This document shows, piece after piece, positions 9,739-18,377 of a DNA stretch of 61,436 nucleotides. The stretch comes from Acidobacteriota bacterium (GTDB taxonomy: Bacteria; Acidobacteriota; Terriglobia; Terriglobales; Acidobacteriaceae). A program made the translations under genes and the position numbers. Under the pieces are notes generated by a model that was not told the origin of the DNA, did not search any database, and saw only the letters and a list, made by a program, of their open reading frames with translations. Positions within the stretch are counted from its first letter, which is position 1; each line of letters starts with the position of its first letter. The stretch spans positions 1-61,436 of the forward strand of contig QIAJ01000061.1 of the NCBI GenBank assembly GCA_003225495.1. Reading direction: 5' to 3'.

Positions 9739-9899
9739 GTTGCCTCCTCTGAAGTTCCGTGCCCCCTCAAGCCGAAATCTCAGGTCAACGCAAGTTAGCC
9801 GTTTGAGTATATGCGGAAGCCGTAATCCGTCAAGAACTAAGATCATACAGGGCACAGTGAAGGTAACGAGTAAGCGAGTGAATGGGTTAAGCAGAGGAC

Positions 9900-11288
9900 T
9901 TACAGTTCGTACTTCTTCATCAGGTGGCGGAAGGAACGGTAGGAGATGCCCAGGATCTCCGCCGCTTTGACTTGGACGCCGTGGGTTTGTCCGAGGGCGG
10001 ATTGAAGAAGAGACCGCTCGATCTGCGCGACATAGTTTTCCATGTTAATGCCTTCCGGCAATACGGAGCCGGAAGGAATGGAGAAAGCGGTTTCGGCGCC
10101 CGCCGCGACTGCACGTGCTTTCGGTCGTTCGGCTGGAATCTCGACGCGTAACTCGCTGCCGGGTTCCAGGGCTACGGCTCGCTCGATCGTGTTCTCGAGT
10201 TGGCGGACGTTGCCGGGCCAGTCGTAGCCGCAGAGGGCGTCAAGTGATGCTTTGTCGACGCTGTGAATACTCTTTCCGGCTGCCGGGGCGTACTTTTTCA
10301 TGAAGTGATTGGCGAGCAGCCCGATGTCTTCGCGGCGCTCCCGCAAGGCGGGGACTCGGATCGGAATCACGCTCAAGCGGTAGTAAAGGTCTTCGCGGAA
10401 AGTGCCTTCGGCAACTTGTTTGTCGAGATCGCGATTGGTCGCGGCGATCACGCGGACGTCCACGGGAATTTCGCTGGTTCCGCCAACCGGACGGACGCTG
10501 CGTTCCTGGAGGACGCGCAGCAGTTTGACCTGCATCGGCGGGGTCATTTCGCTGATTTCGTCGAGGAAGATCGTTCCCTGGTCGGCCACCTCGAAGAGTC
10601 CGCGCTTATTCTGATTGGCGCCGGTGAAAGCGCCTTTGACATAGCCGAACAATTCGCTTTCGAGAAGAGTCTCTGGAAAGGCTCCGCAATTGACTGAAAC
10701 GAAACCCTCAGTGGCGCGCGGCGAGCAGGTATGGACGGCGCGGGCTACCAACTCTTTTCCAGTACCGCTTTCGCCGTATACCAGGATCGTGCTCTGGGTT
10801 GAAGCGACGGCGCGGATGGTCTGTTTTAACTTGTCGAGCGCGGGGCTGACGCCGACGATGTTGTCGAGCGAGTTGCGGGTGTTGGCATCGCGCCGCAGCG
10901 CGAAGTTCTGGCGGCTGAGCGAGACTTTTTCAAGGGCGCGAGCGATTCCAAGTTTTACTTCGTCGACCAGGCCGGGACTCTTTCGGATGTAATCGGTCGC
11001 GCCACCAGCTTTGACGGCCTGCACGGCGGCTTCATAGTCATCGACGGCGGTCATCAGGATGACGGCGCTATCGGGCGAGACCTGATGAGCGTAACGGAGC
11101 ACCTCGACGCCGTCGACGTTCGGCATCTTGATGTCCGTTACGATGACGTCGAACAGCGCGCTTTCGATCTTGCGCCTGGCGGCTTCGCCGCTAGTGACGG
11201 TTTCTACTTTGTGGCCGTCGCGGCGAAGAGCGATATCGAGCAATTCGCAGATGGAGCGCTCGTCGTCACAGACCAGGATGCTACCCAC
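9900..11288 (-). CDS. pilR: Sigma-54-dependent response regulator, PilR type
   Basis: 462 residues. The N-terminal receiver domain has the acidic pocket Asp8/Asp9, phosphoacceptor Asp52 (TDIKMPN) and the conserved Lys of IRKSPG. The central AAA+ domain shows Walker A GESGTGKE, an intact sigma-54 contact loop GAFTGA (in GYVKGAFTGANQ), Walker B IFLDEI, and DLYYRLSVIPI. The C-terminal Fis-type helix-turn-helix (KAAEILGISYRSFRHLMKKY) completes the class. It overlaps the pilS gene by 8 bp, so the two are translationally coupled partners. In known systems PilR activates sigma-54 promoters of pilin genes; no pilin gene is in this window, so its target lies elsewhere. Confidence 0.92.
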   Translation of the reverse strand: MGSILVCDDERSICELLDIALRRDGHKVETVTSGEAARRKIESALFDVIVTDIKMPNVDGVEVLRYAHQVSPDSAVILMTAVDDYEAAVQAVKAGGATDYIRKSPGLVDEVKLGIARALEKVSLSRQNFALRRDANTRNSLDNIVGVSPALDKLKQTIRAVASTQSTILVYGESGTGKELVARAVHTCSPRATEGFVSVNCGAFPETLLESELFGYVKGAFTGANQNKRGLFEVADQGTIFLDEISEMTPPMQVKLLRVLQERSVRPVGGTSEIPVDVRVIAATNRDLDKQVAEGTFREDLYYRLSVIPIRVPALRERREDIGLLANHFMKKYAPAAGKSIHSVDKASLDALCGYDWPGNVRQLENTIERAVALEPGSELRVEIPAERPKARAVAAGAETAFSIPSGSVLPEGINMENYVAQIERSLLQSALGQTHGVQVKAAEILGISYRSFRHLMKKYEL

Positions 11289-12966
11289 GAGCGCCTCCAG
11301 TTGTCCCTGCCGCAGCGGCGGCCGCTTGCGATGCCAGAGATGGAGTGGACGACGACGCGCCCGCTTCCATTCGGCGTAACCGCACTACGAAACTGCTGCC
11401 TTTGCCGACTTCCGAGCGTGCCCACACCTTACCCTCGTGCGCCTGCACGATCTGATACACGATTGCGAGGCCAAGCCCTGTGCCGCCTTCAAAGTTCGAT
11501 TGGAAAGGCTCGAAGATTTTTTCTGTCTGCTGAGGACTGATGCCGGGGCCGGTATCGGCAAAACTTATCTCCCAGTCAGGACCGCGCTCGACTAGCGCAG
11601 CGGTCAGGATTCCGCCGGTTTTGTTCATGGCACGTACGGCATTTTCGCTGAAATTCCAAAACACCTGTTTGAGTTTGTCGCCGTCCGCCAGCACCCAGGC
11701 TCCGGACGATGGAAGAATTCGCCGTAATCGGATTCCGGAGTTTTCGGCGGTAAGGCGGTGTTCGAGCAACGTAAGCGTGTCCTGCATGAGCGGTATGAGG
11801 TTGACCCGTTCGAAACGGTACTGCTTGCCGCGCGAGTACGCGAGGAAATCGGTGATGATGTTGTTCAGGCGATCAGATTCTCGTGTAACGATCTGCAGAA
11901 GCTGGCGCTGCTCGTCGGTTAAGGCGGCGGCGTCCGAGAGCATACTTACCGATCCGGCAATCGAGGTCAGCGGGTTGCGGATCTCGTGGGCGATTGCAGC
12001 GGCTAGCCGGCCAACTGCGGCCAGGCGGTCCTGCAGGCGCATTTCGCGCTCCAAGCGGCGAATTTCTGTGAGATCGTCAAAAGTGTAAACAAATCCCAGT
12101 TCGCCGGGAGCGTTTACGTGCAAAGCGGAAACCATCACACGAAATGTTTTGCGGAATCCATTGCCAGCGGCACACCGGACTTCAGCATCGCTGCGCTCGG
12201 AACCGATGTGAGGCAGCGGATCGAGAAACAAACTGGCGACGGAACGGCCCAGCAATTCTGCCTCGGAGGTTTCCAGTAAATGTTGAGCGGACCGATTGAC
12301 GAGGGTGATCCTACCGTCGAAGCCAGTTGTAATCACGCCTCCACTCATCGACTGCACGATGTTTTCATGCAGTGCTTGCAGGTTTTGAAGGGCGCCGCTC
12401 GCGTCCTTCAGCCGGACATCGGCCTGGCGAAGTTTGGTCACCAGCAGGCCGGCCAGATAGGCGATTGCGAAGTACGCAAACAGGTTGACGAACATCACAA
12501 CTTGGAGGGCTTTCAGCTTCGGATGCGAGGTTGAGAAGGATGGAATCGCTCCGTAGTAATCCAGTTCGAGAACGGTACCGAACAAAATGAAGGCCAGAGC
12601 CGCGCTCAGAAATCCCCATGACCGGGGCAGCAGCATGCAGGCAACGATGATGACGAGTGGATAGAGAAAATTGAGCGAGCTGTCGATGCCGCCCGTAAGG
12701 TGGACGATGAGCGTGACCATCGCCAGATCACTCAGGACCTGGAGCATGGCCTGCAGACGGCCTTCGCTCCAAACCGAGACCAGAAAGAGGAAAAAGAGAG
12801 AGAGTACGAACCACAAGACCATCGCCGTAAGGAATGGCATGATGGGCAGGGGACTCGGCGTCAGGCGGATGACCGCCAACTCAATGGCGAGCAGAACGGT
12901 CAAGATCAACAGGCGAACCTTCACCAACCAGGTCAGCCAGTTCCGCTCGTCAGAGATGGAGTGCAT
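11281..12966 (-). CDS. pilS: Membrane sensor histidine kinase, PilS type
   Basis: 561 residues. Several transmembrane helices span about 15-190 (for example LLILTVLLAIELAVI and LFAYFAIAYLAGLLV). They are followed by a PAS domain (about 205-310, ENIVQSMSGGVITTG). The dimerisation/phosphoacceptor helix has the H-box AIAHEIRNPL. The ATPase domain has the N-box-like FWNFSENAVRAM, the G1 motif FADTGPGI and the G2 motif GGTGLGLAI. The tail is Ala/Ser-rich. The layout of helices, PAS, HisKA and HATPase is that of PilS. It lies between pilC and pilR, and its stop overlaps the pilR start. An inverted repeat sits just upstream of its start (12994-13076). Confidence 0.9.
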   Translation of the reverse strand: MHSISDERNWLTWLVKVRLLILTVLLAIELAVIRLTPSPLPIMPFLTAMVLWFVLSLFFLFLVSVWSEGRLQAMLQVLSDLAMVTLIVHLTGGIDSSLNFLYPLVIIVACMLLPRSWGFLSAALAFILFGTVLELDYYGAIPSFSTSHPKLKALQVVMFVNLFAYFAIAYLAGLLVTKLRQADVRLKDASGALQNLQALHENIVQSMSGGVITTGFDGRITLVNRSAQHLLETSEAELLGRSVASLFLDPLPHIGSERSDAEVRCAAGNGFRKTFRVMVSALHVNAPGELGFVYTFDDLTEIRRLEREMRLQDRLAAVGRLAAAIAHEIRNPLTSIAGSVSMLSDAAALTDEQRQLLQIVTRESDRLNNIITDFLAYSRGKQYRFERVNLIPLMQDTLTLLEHRLTAENSGIRLRRILPSSGAWVLADGDKLKQVFWNFSENAVRAMNKTGGILTAALVERGPDWEISFADTGPGISPQQTEKIFEPFQSNFEGGTGLGLAIVYQIVQAHEGKVWARSEVGKGSSFVVRLRRMEAGASSSTPSLASQAAAAAAGTTGGARG

Positions 12967-12993
12967 TGGATTCGGTCGTTGGTCGTTCGTGTT

Positions 12994-13076
12994 CGTCGTT
13001 GATCGTTAGCAGTCCATCGCCAGGGTGGGTTCATTTGGCCCGAACGCCAACGACTAAAGACTAACGACCAACGACG
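12994..13076. repeat. Long inverted repeat between pilC and pilS
   Basis: The plus strand reads CGTCGTTGATCGTTAG at 12994-13009 and CTAACGACCAACGACG at 13061-13076. The second is the exact reverse complement of the first, except one position that would be a G.U pair in RNA, giving a 16-bp stem with a 51-base loop. Partial copies of the same words (CCAACGACT, GGTCGTT) surround both arms, so this is also a cluster of degenerate short repeats. In the pil transcript it would sit about 27 bases before the pilS start and could affect decay or coupling. Confidence 0.75.
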
Positions 13077-13085
13077 AGTCTTTTT

Positions 13086-14294
13086 CTAGCCAGCTAGTTT
13101 CGAAATCATCGAGAACAACGGCATGTAGAGCGAAATCACGATGCCGCCGACGGTGACGCCGAGCAACCCGATGATGGCCGGCTCCAGCATGGCCAACATG
13201 TCTTTGGTCGCGGCATCGACTTCGTCTTCGTAAAAGTCCGCGATCTTCTGCAACATGGCGTCCATGGCGCCGGTGGCTTCGCCGACACCGATCATCTGCG
13301 TCACCATGTTGGGAAAGACGCCGCATTCACGCAGCGGATCGACGATGGTGCGGCCTTCTTCGATCGCTTTACGCACTTTCATCAACGCTTCTTCCAGCAC
13401 TGCGTTGCCCGAAGTGCGCGCGGTGATGGCCAGACCTTCGAGAATCGGTACGCCGGAAGTAATCAGTGTGCCGAGGGTACGCGTGAAGCGGGCAACTGCG
13501 ATCTTGCGAAGCAGCATGCCAATGGCCGGCAACTTCAATAGTGCGGCATCGAAGTAGTAGCGTCCGCGCGGATCTTTCCTCACCTGCTTCATTCCAAAGT
13601 AAAGGCCAATCGTCCCCGCGATGAAGAACCACCAGAAGTGGCCGACAAAGTTGCTGAGTCCGATGACGATCCGCGTAGGCAGCGGCAAAGCCACGCCCAA
13701 GCCAACGAACAGGTTGGCGAAAATCGGCACGACCCACTTGAGCAGTGCGCCTACGATAACGACCGCGATGGAGACCACGGCAACGGGATAAATCAAAGCC
13801 GACTTGACGGCGGAACGCAGCTTCACTGCCTTTTCGACGTACTGCGCAAGACGCTGCAAAATGATGTCGAGAATACCGCCCGTCTCGCCCGCCTCCATCA
13901 TGTTGGTGGTAAGGTCATCGAATACTTTGGGATAGAGGCGCATGGCATTGGCGAGAGTGGAGCCGCCTTCGACGGTGGTCCGCACGCCATTGAGCGTCTT
14001 CTGGAAGTTGGGGTTCTCCTGGTTGGCAGCGAGAATTTCAAGACACTGCACCAGCGGAAGGCCGGCATCGATCATGACGGAGAATTGCCGGAAGAACACC
14101 GCGATGTCCTTGGTCTTGACCTTGGAGCTTCCGAAAGTTGGCATAGAGAATTCCTTGCCCTTCTCGCGGATGGACCCGGGCGTAATGCGTTCGCGCCGGA
14201 GTGCCGAGGCCAAGGACTCTTTGTTGGGAGCTACGCGTTCTCCTTGCACTTTTTCGCCATTATTGGTCTTTCCCGAAAATGTGAAAACCGGCAT
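13086..14294 (-). CDS. pilC: Type IV pilus inner-membrane platform protein PilC (GspF family)
   Basis: 402 residues with two copies of the T2SSF domain (about 65-190 and 270-395). Each starts with a soluble helical bundle (FFRQFSVMIDAGLPLVQCL, FTRTLGTLITSGVPILEGL). Three long hydrophobic helices lie near 165-195, 215-235 and 370-395. The Gly-Glu pairs MMEAGETGG and IGVGEATGAM are typical of the family. PilC anchors the PilB and PilT motors at the base of the pilus in the inner membrane. It follows pilT after 93 bp that contain a short GCGCTC/GAGCGC hairpin (14364-14381), and precedes pilS. Confidence 0.93.
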   Translation of the reverse strand: MPVFTFSGKTNNGEKVQGERVAPNKESLASALRRERITPGSIREKGKEFSMPTFGSSKVKTKDIAVFFRQFSVMIDAGLPLVQCLEILAANQENPNFQKTLNGVRTTVEGGSTLANAMRLYPKVFDDLTTNMMEAGETGGILDIILQRLAQYVEKAVKLRSAVKSALIYPVAVVSIAVVIVGALLKWVVPIFANLFVGLGVALPLPTRIVIGLSNFVGHFWWFFIAGTIGLYFGMKQVRKDPRGRYYFDAALLKLPAIGMLLRKIAVARFTRTLGTLITSGVPILEGLAITARTSGNAVLEEALMKVRKAIEEGRTIVDPLRECGVFPNMVTQMIGVGEATGAMDAMLQKIADFYEDEVDAATKDMLAMLEPAIIGLLGVTVGGIVISLYMPLFSMISKLAG

Positions 14295-14387
14295 GGTCTT
14301 CTCCTCGCTGATGTCGTTGCTGTTTCAAACGGAGCCGCCGGATTGCCGGCACTCCGCACTGCTGCGCTCGCTACGGAGCGCTTACTG

Positions 14388-15524
14388 TCATCTCTTGTTC
14401 GGCGCCGCTGCCCTGGCCATGGTCGTGCCAGCCGATGTGGGCCTGTTCAACAAATTGGCGCCGCGTGAAATCATTTCGGTCAACTCATCCTGATTGCTGG
14501 AGCGCGCCATGGCGACTTCCAGGGTGATCTGCTTCTGGTAGTAAGCAGTGGCGAGCGACTGATTGAAGGTCTGCATTCCGTACTTCTCTTGTCCGGACTG
14601 CATCGCCGAATAAATCTGGTGAATCTTGTCTTCGCGGATCAGGTTGCGGACAGCTGCGTTTGGCACCAGGATCTCCATGCACATTGCGCGTCCCTTGCCG
14701 TCAACTTTCGGCAACAGGCTTTGACACATGATGCCTTCGAGAACCAACGAAAGCTGCGCACGGATCTGCGACTGCTGGTGCGCCGGGAAAACGTCAATGA
14801 CGCGGTTAATGGTCGAAGATGCCGAGTTGGTGTGCAGCGTGCCGAAGGTCAAGTGGCCGGTTTCTGCAATACGCAACGCCGACTCGATCGTTTCCAAATC
14901 GCGCATTTCGCCGATCAGCACCACGTCCGGATCTTCACGAAGGGCGGCGCGGAGAGCGTCGGTGAATGACTTGGTATCCGAATGCAGTTCGCGCTGGTTG
15001 ACCAGGCAATTCTTGTTCATGTGCACGAACTCAATTGGATCCTCGATAGTAAGGATGTGATCGTGCCGCTCGGTGTTGATCTTGTCGATCATGGCGGCGA
15101 GCGTGGTTGATTTGCCGGAACCAGTCGGGCCCGTGACCAAGACCAGCCCGCGCGGTTTGTCGCACAATTTGCTGACGACCGGCGGCAGTCCCAATTGATG
15201 AAATGACTTGATCTCGAATGGAATGAGACGGAACACGCAAGCCGAAGCGCCTCGCTGGTTGAAGACGTTGGCGCGGAACCGAGCCAGACCCTTCAACCCG
15301 AAGGAGAAGTCGAGTTCGAGGCTCTCTTCGAAGCGATGCTTCTGCGAGTCGGTCATGACACTGTAGGCCAACTGTTTGGTTTCGGCCGGAGTCAATTGCG
15401 GCAAATCGAGCGGCACCAGGTGTCCGTGCACACGGATTTGGGGCGGCGAGTTGGTGGTGATGTGGAGGTCGCTTCCCCCCATCTCCAGCATGCGCCGGAG
15501 CAGATCGCTTAATGAGAGCGCCAT
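14388..15524 (-). CDS. pilT: Pilus retraction ATPase PilT
   Basis: 378 residues, the usual PilT length. The N-terminal PAS-like domain (SDLHITTNSPPQIRVHG) leads to the RecA-like motor. It has Walker A GPTGSGKST, an Asp box with the conserved acid in TIEDPIEF, Walker B DVVLIGEMRD and the His box GHLTFGTLHTNSA. The retraction-specific motif AVRNLIRE, the counterpart of AIRNLIRE needed for retraction, is present near residue 285. It powers pilus disassembly and twitching. It lies 27 bp downstream of pilB and upstream of pilC. Confidence 0.95.
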   Translation of the reverse strand: MALSLSDLLRRMLEMGGSDLHITTNSPPQIRVHGHLVPLDLPQLTPAETKQLAYSVMTDSQKHRFEESLELDFSFGLKGLARFRANVFNQRGASACVFRLIPFEIKSFHQLGLPPVVSKLCDKPRGLVLVTGPTGSGKSTTLAAMIDKINTERHDHILTIEDPIEFVHMNKNCLVNQRELHSDTKSFTDALRAALREDPDVVLIGEMRDLETIESALRIAETGHLTFGTLHTNSASSTINRVIDVFPAHQQSQIRAQLSLVLEGIMCQSLLPKVDGKGRAMCMEILVPNAAVRNLIREDKIHQIYSAMQSGQEKYGMQTFNQSLATAYYQKQITLEVAMARSSNQDELTEMISRGANLLNRPTSAGTTMARAAAPNKR

Positions 15525-15551
15525 GGTCTTGTTCTTCTTTCTTCCGCCTAA

Positions 15552-17270
15552 TTAGTGAATCGTCTCGCGAGCCACTTCTTCCAACGTTGTCACTCCCGCC
15601 GCAACTTTGATCAGTCCGCTGCGGCGCAGTGTGATCATCCCCTGTTCAATCGCTTTCTTTTTCAGCTCAAGCGCCGAGGCGCCGACCAGCACCAGTTCCT
15701 TGATTTCGTCGTCCACTTCCATCACTTCGTAAAGGCCGGCGCGGCCTTTGTATCCGGTCTTATTGCAGATGGCGCAACCTTTGCCTTTCATGATCTGCAC
15801 GTTTTTCGCCTCTTCCGGCGAGAAGCCCTCTTCGATGAGAGTCTGCACCGGCACTTCGACTGGCTCAGCACAGTCTTTACAGACTCTGCGAATCAGACGC
15901 TGTGCGCAGATCAGGTGGACCGAAGTTGCCACCAGGAACGGCTCAATGCCCATGTTCATGAGACGCGTAATGGTTTCGGGCGCGCCGTTCGTGTGAAGGG
16001 TGGACAACACCAGGTGGCCAGTAAGGGCGGCCTTGATCGCAATTTCGGCCGTTTCAAAGTCTCGGATTTCGCCAACCAGGATGATGTTGGGATCCTGCCG
16101 AAGGAAGGCGCGAAGGGCAGCGGCAAAGTTCAACCCAATCTGTTCCTTCATCTGGACCTGGTTGACACCGCCCAACTGGAATTCGACTGGGTCTTCGGCC
16201 GTCATGATGTTGGTGTCGACCTGGTTAAGCCGCGAAATCGAAGAGTAGAGCGTGTTGGTCTTGCCCGACCCGGTCGGTCCCGTGACCAGTACCATTCCGT
16301 ACGGCTTCAGGATGGCCTTTTCAAATTTGACGAGCGACTCCGGCTCGAAACCGAGCTTTGTCATGTCGAGCCGCAGGTTTTCCTTGTCGAGCAAGCGGAG
16401 CACGATTTTTTCGCCCCAGAGTGTAGGCAGAGTGCTGACGCGAAAATCGAGCTGCTTTTTCTTGCCGCCGATCTGCATCTTCAGCATGATGCGACCGTCT
16501 TGCGGGAGGCGCTTTTCGCTGATGTCAAGCTTCGCCATGATCTTGAGGCGCGAGGTGATGGCGTCCTTGAGCTTGAGTGGCGGATTCATGATGGACTGCA
16601 GCACGCCGTCAATACGGAAGCGGACCCGGAATTCTTTTTCGTAGGGCTCCATGTGGATGTCGCTGGCTCCCCGCTTCACGGCGTCGGTCAGTACGAGGTT
16701 GACCAGCTTGACGATGGGAGCTTCGTCAGCCGCCCGCTCGAGTTCGGCGAGTTCGATCTGCTGCTCTTCGGCCTGCACTTCGACGTCGGCGGCTTCGCCG
16801 ATATCGTTCATCGACTGCATGACCTGTTCGAGTTCTTCTTCTTTCGAAGTGCCGTAGGCCTTGTCGATGCCCTCGATGATGGAACTTTCCGAAGCGACAA
16901 CTGGCTCGATATTGAAGCCGGTCATGAACTTGATGTCGTCCATGGCGAAGACGTTCGTGGGATCGACCATGGCGATCGTGAGCGACGCGCCCACGCGGCT
17001 GAGGGGTAAAATCTGGTAGCGCTTCGCGGTTTCGTAGGGAATTAGCTTGACGACTGCGGGATCAATTTCAAAATAGGAAAGATTTATGGCGGGCACGCCG
17101 TACTGGCGCGACAGGAAATTGGTGACGTCCTCGTCGGAGAGGAATCCCAACTTCACCAGAGCAGAGGCGAGGCGGAGATGCGCCTCTTTCTGGAGCTTGG
17201 TCGCCTGTTCCAACTGTTCTGGGGTAATGACCTTTTCTTTGACGAGCAGGTCACCCAGCCGTTGAGACAT
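15552..17270 (-). CDS. pilB: Pilus assembly ATPase PilB (GspE/PulE family)
   Basis: About 572 residues from ATG 17270, chosen because CAGGAGAG lies just upstream and the protein begins MSQRLGDLLV like other PilB proteins. An N-terminal GSPII_E_N domain (about 1-150) precedes the motor domain. The motor has Walker A GPTGSGKTN, TAEDPVEF, Walker B NIILVGEIRD and the His box LTGHLVLSTLHTN. A zinc-binding tetra-cysteine segment (CKDC then CAIC, about 490-525) is intact. PilB drives pilus extension. It is the first gene of the pil block, so the promoter should lie in the 17271-17597 spacer. Confidence 0.95.
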   Translation of the reverse strand: MSQRLGDLLVKEKVITPEQLEQATKLQKEAHLRLASALVKLGFLSDEDVTNFLSRQYGVPAINLSYFEIDPAVVKLIPYETAKRYQILPLSRVGASLTIAMVDPTNVFAMDDIKFMTGFNIEPVVASESSIIEGIDKAYGTSKEEELEQVMQSMNDIGEAADVEVQAEEQQIELAELERAADEAPIVKLVNLVLTDAVKRGASDIHMEPYEKEFRVRFRIDGVLQSIMNPPLKLKDAITSRLKIMAKLDISEKRLPQDGRIMLKMQIGGKKKQLDFRVSTLPTLWGEKIVLRLLDKENLRLDMTKLGFEPESLVKFEKAILKPYGMVLVTGPTGSGKTNTLYSSISRLNQVDTNIMTAEDPVEFQLGGVNQVQMKEQIGLNFAAALRAFLRQDPNIILVGEIRDFETAEIAIKAALTGHLVLSTLHTNGAPETITRLMNMGIEPFLVATSVHLICAQRLIRRVCKDCAEPVEVPVQTLIEEGFSPEEAKNVQIMKGKGCAICNKTGYKGRAGLYEVMEVDDEIKELVLVGASALELKKKAIEQGMITLRRSGLIKVAAGVTTLEEVARETIH

Positions 17271-17597
17271 ATCTCTCCTGTTTCCCGCTAACTTGGGGTA
17301 TGCGAAGCCACTGATTTCCGGGGGAATCAGCAGAGGTTGTTCGCACTGACACAAATTGTCAACGTAATGGCTATTCGGAAAAAGTAACTTAGGTACCTGT
17401 ACTTCATGGTGAAGCCTGTTCAGAGCCGCTGGTTGCGGGTTTTCTGGCCAGAACTGGCGATCCGCGCGGAGTTTTGTTTGCCTCGGTACATGTTCTTCGG
17501 TGTGCAGCGTTCGCTGCCTAATGACGAGTACAGAGGGAGAAGCGGTCCCTACAAGGGCTATTCCTTACGGAATTGAACTTGTGGCTGGATATTGACT
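17271..17597. other. Divergent spacer between pilB and the endonuclease gene
   Basis: Holds the upstream regions of the minus-strand pil block and the plus-strand endonuclease gene. A TTGACA is present on the minus strand at 17357-17362, but no good -10 follows at 16-18 bp. I see no sigma-54 consensus, riboswitch or gene. Confidence 0.4.
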
Positions 17598-18377
17598 ATG
17601 ACGGATTCGAAGGCAGATCAGATTCGAGCGTTTTATGACACGTTGTTTTCAGCGTGGGGATGCCAGCACTGGTGGCCGGCTCAATCGCGCTTCGAAATGA
17701 TCGTGGGCGCCTATCTCACGCAGAACACATCATGGACAAATGTGGAGAAGGCACTGGCGGCCCTGCGAACTGCGGAACTACTGAGTGTGGATGGAATCCG
17801 GCGAACTCCGATTACGGAACTGGAGAAGCTGATTCGCTCCTCCGGTTACTTTCGACAGAAGGCGCAGCGTCTGAAAACGTTTGTGAAATTTCTGGACAAA
17901 CGTTATGGCGGATCACTGTCGCGAATGTTCGCGCAGCCTGTGATGAAGCTTCGGAAAGAACTGCTGGCGCTCAACGGAGTCAGAGCGGAAACTGCAGATT
18001 CGATTCTCCTGTATGCGGGAAACCAACCTGTGTTCGTCGTGGATGCCTACACGCGCCGCATTCTGGAACGGCATGGGGTGATCGAGGCCCGGGTAACGTA
18101 TGACGAAATCCGTGAACTGTTCGAGCAGGCGCTTGCGCCCTTAGGTGACGAGGAATTCGCGCAACGAATGAGCGGCGCATCGGGTGGCGTCGTCGAGCGT
18201 CCGCGAGGTTCCAGCCACTCGCCTTCGCGCATGAGCATGGCGTCGCGCACTCCACTCGCGCAGGTTTTCAACGAGATGCACGGATTGCTGGTCGGTGTGG
18301 GAAAGAATTATTGCCTGAGGTCAGAGATGCATTGCGAACAATGCCCTTTACAGAGACACCTTCCGGAGAAATGCTAG
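17598..18377 (+). CDS. Endonuclease III-related HhH-GPD DNA glycosylase
   Basis: About 259 residues. The HhH-GPD core is clear: MIVGAYLTQNTSW near 36-48, the helix-hairpin-helix ALNGVRAETADSILLYAG, and the catalytic-region Asp in VFVVDAYTRR. The 4Fe-4S cluster Cys set is present at the C-terminus, but with spacing C-x6-C-x2-C-x9-C rather than the common x5 for the last. About 30 low-complexity residues (from about EEFAQRM to SRTPLAQ, roughly 190-222) interrupt the helical C-terminal part. The role would be base-excision repair of damaged bases, with specificity unknown. A TTG two codons upstream (17592) is an alternative start. Its TAG overlaps the start of the xylanase gene (AAATGCTAG). Confidence 0.85.
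   Translation: MTDSKADQIRAFYDTLFSAWGCQHWWPAQSRFEMIVGAYLTQNTSWTNVEKALAALRTAELLSVDGIRRTPITELEKLIRSSGYFRQKAQRLKTFVKFLDKRYGGSLSRMFAQPVMKLRKELLALNGVRAETADSILLYAGNQPVFVVDAYTRRILERHGVIEARVTYDEIRELFEQALAPLGDEEFAQRMSGASGGVVERPRGSSHSPSRMSMASRTPLAQVFNEMHGLLVGVGKNYCLRSEMHCEQCPLQRHLPEKC

Noticed and set aside
15555..17009. 484-codon open frame opposite pilB
   Set aside because: Antisense shadow of the highly conserved pilB gene; composition is Phe/His/Asp-rich with no known domain and no ribosome site.
17357..17362. TTGACA as the pilB promoter
   Set aside because: No acceptable -10 element at 16-18 bp spacing; kept only as a note in the spacer entry.
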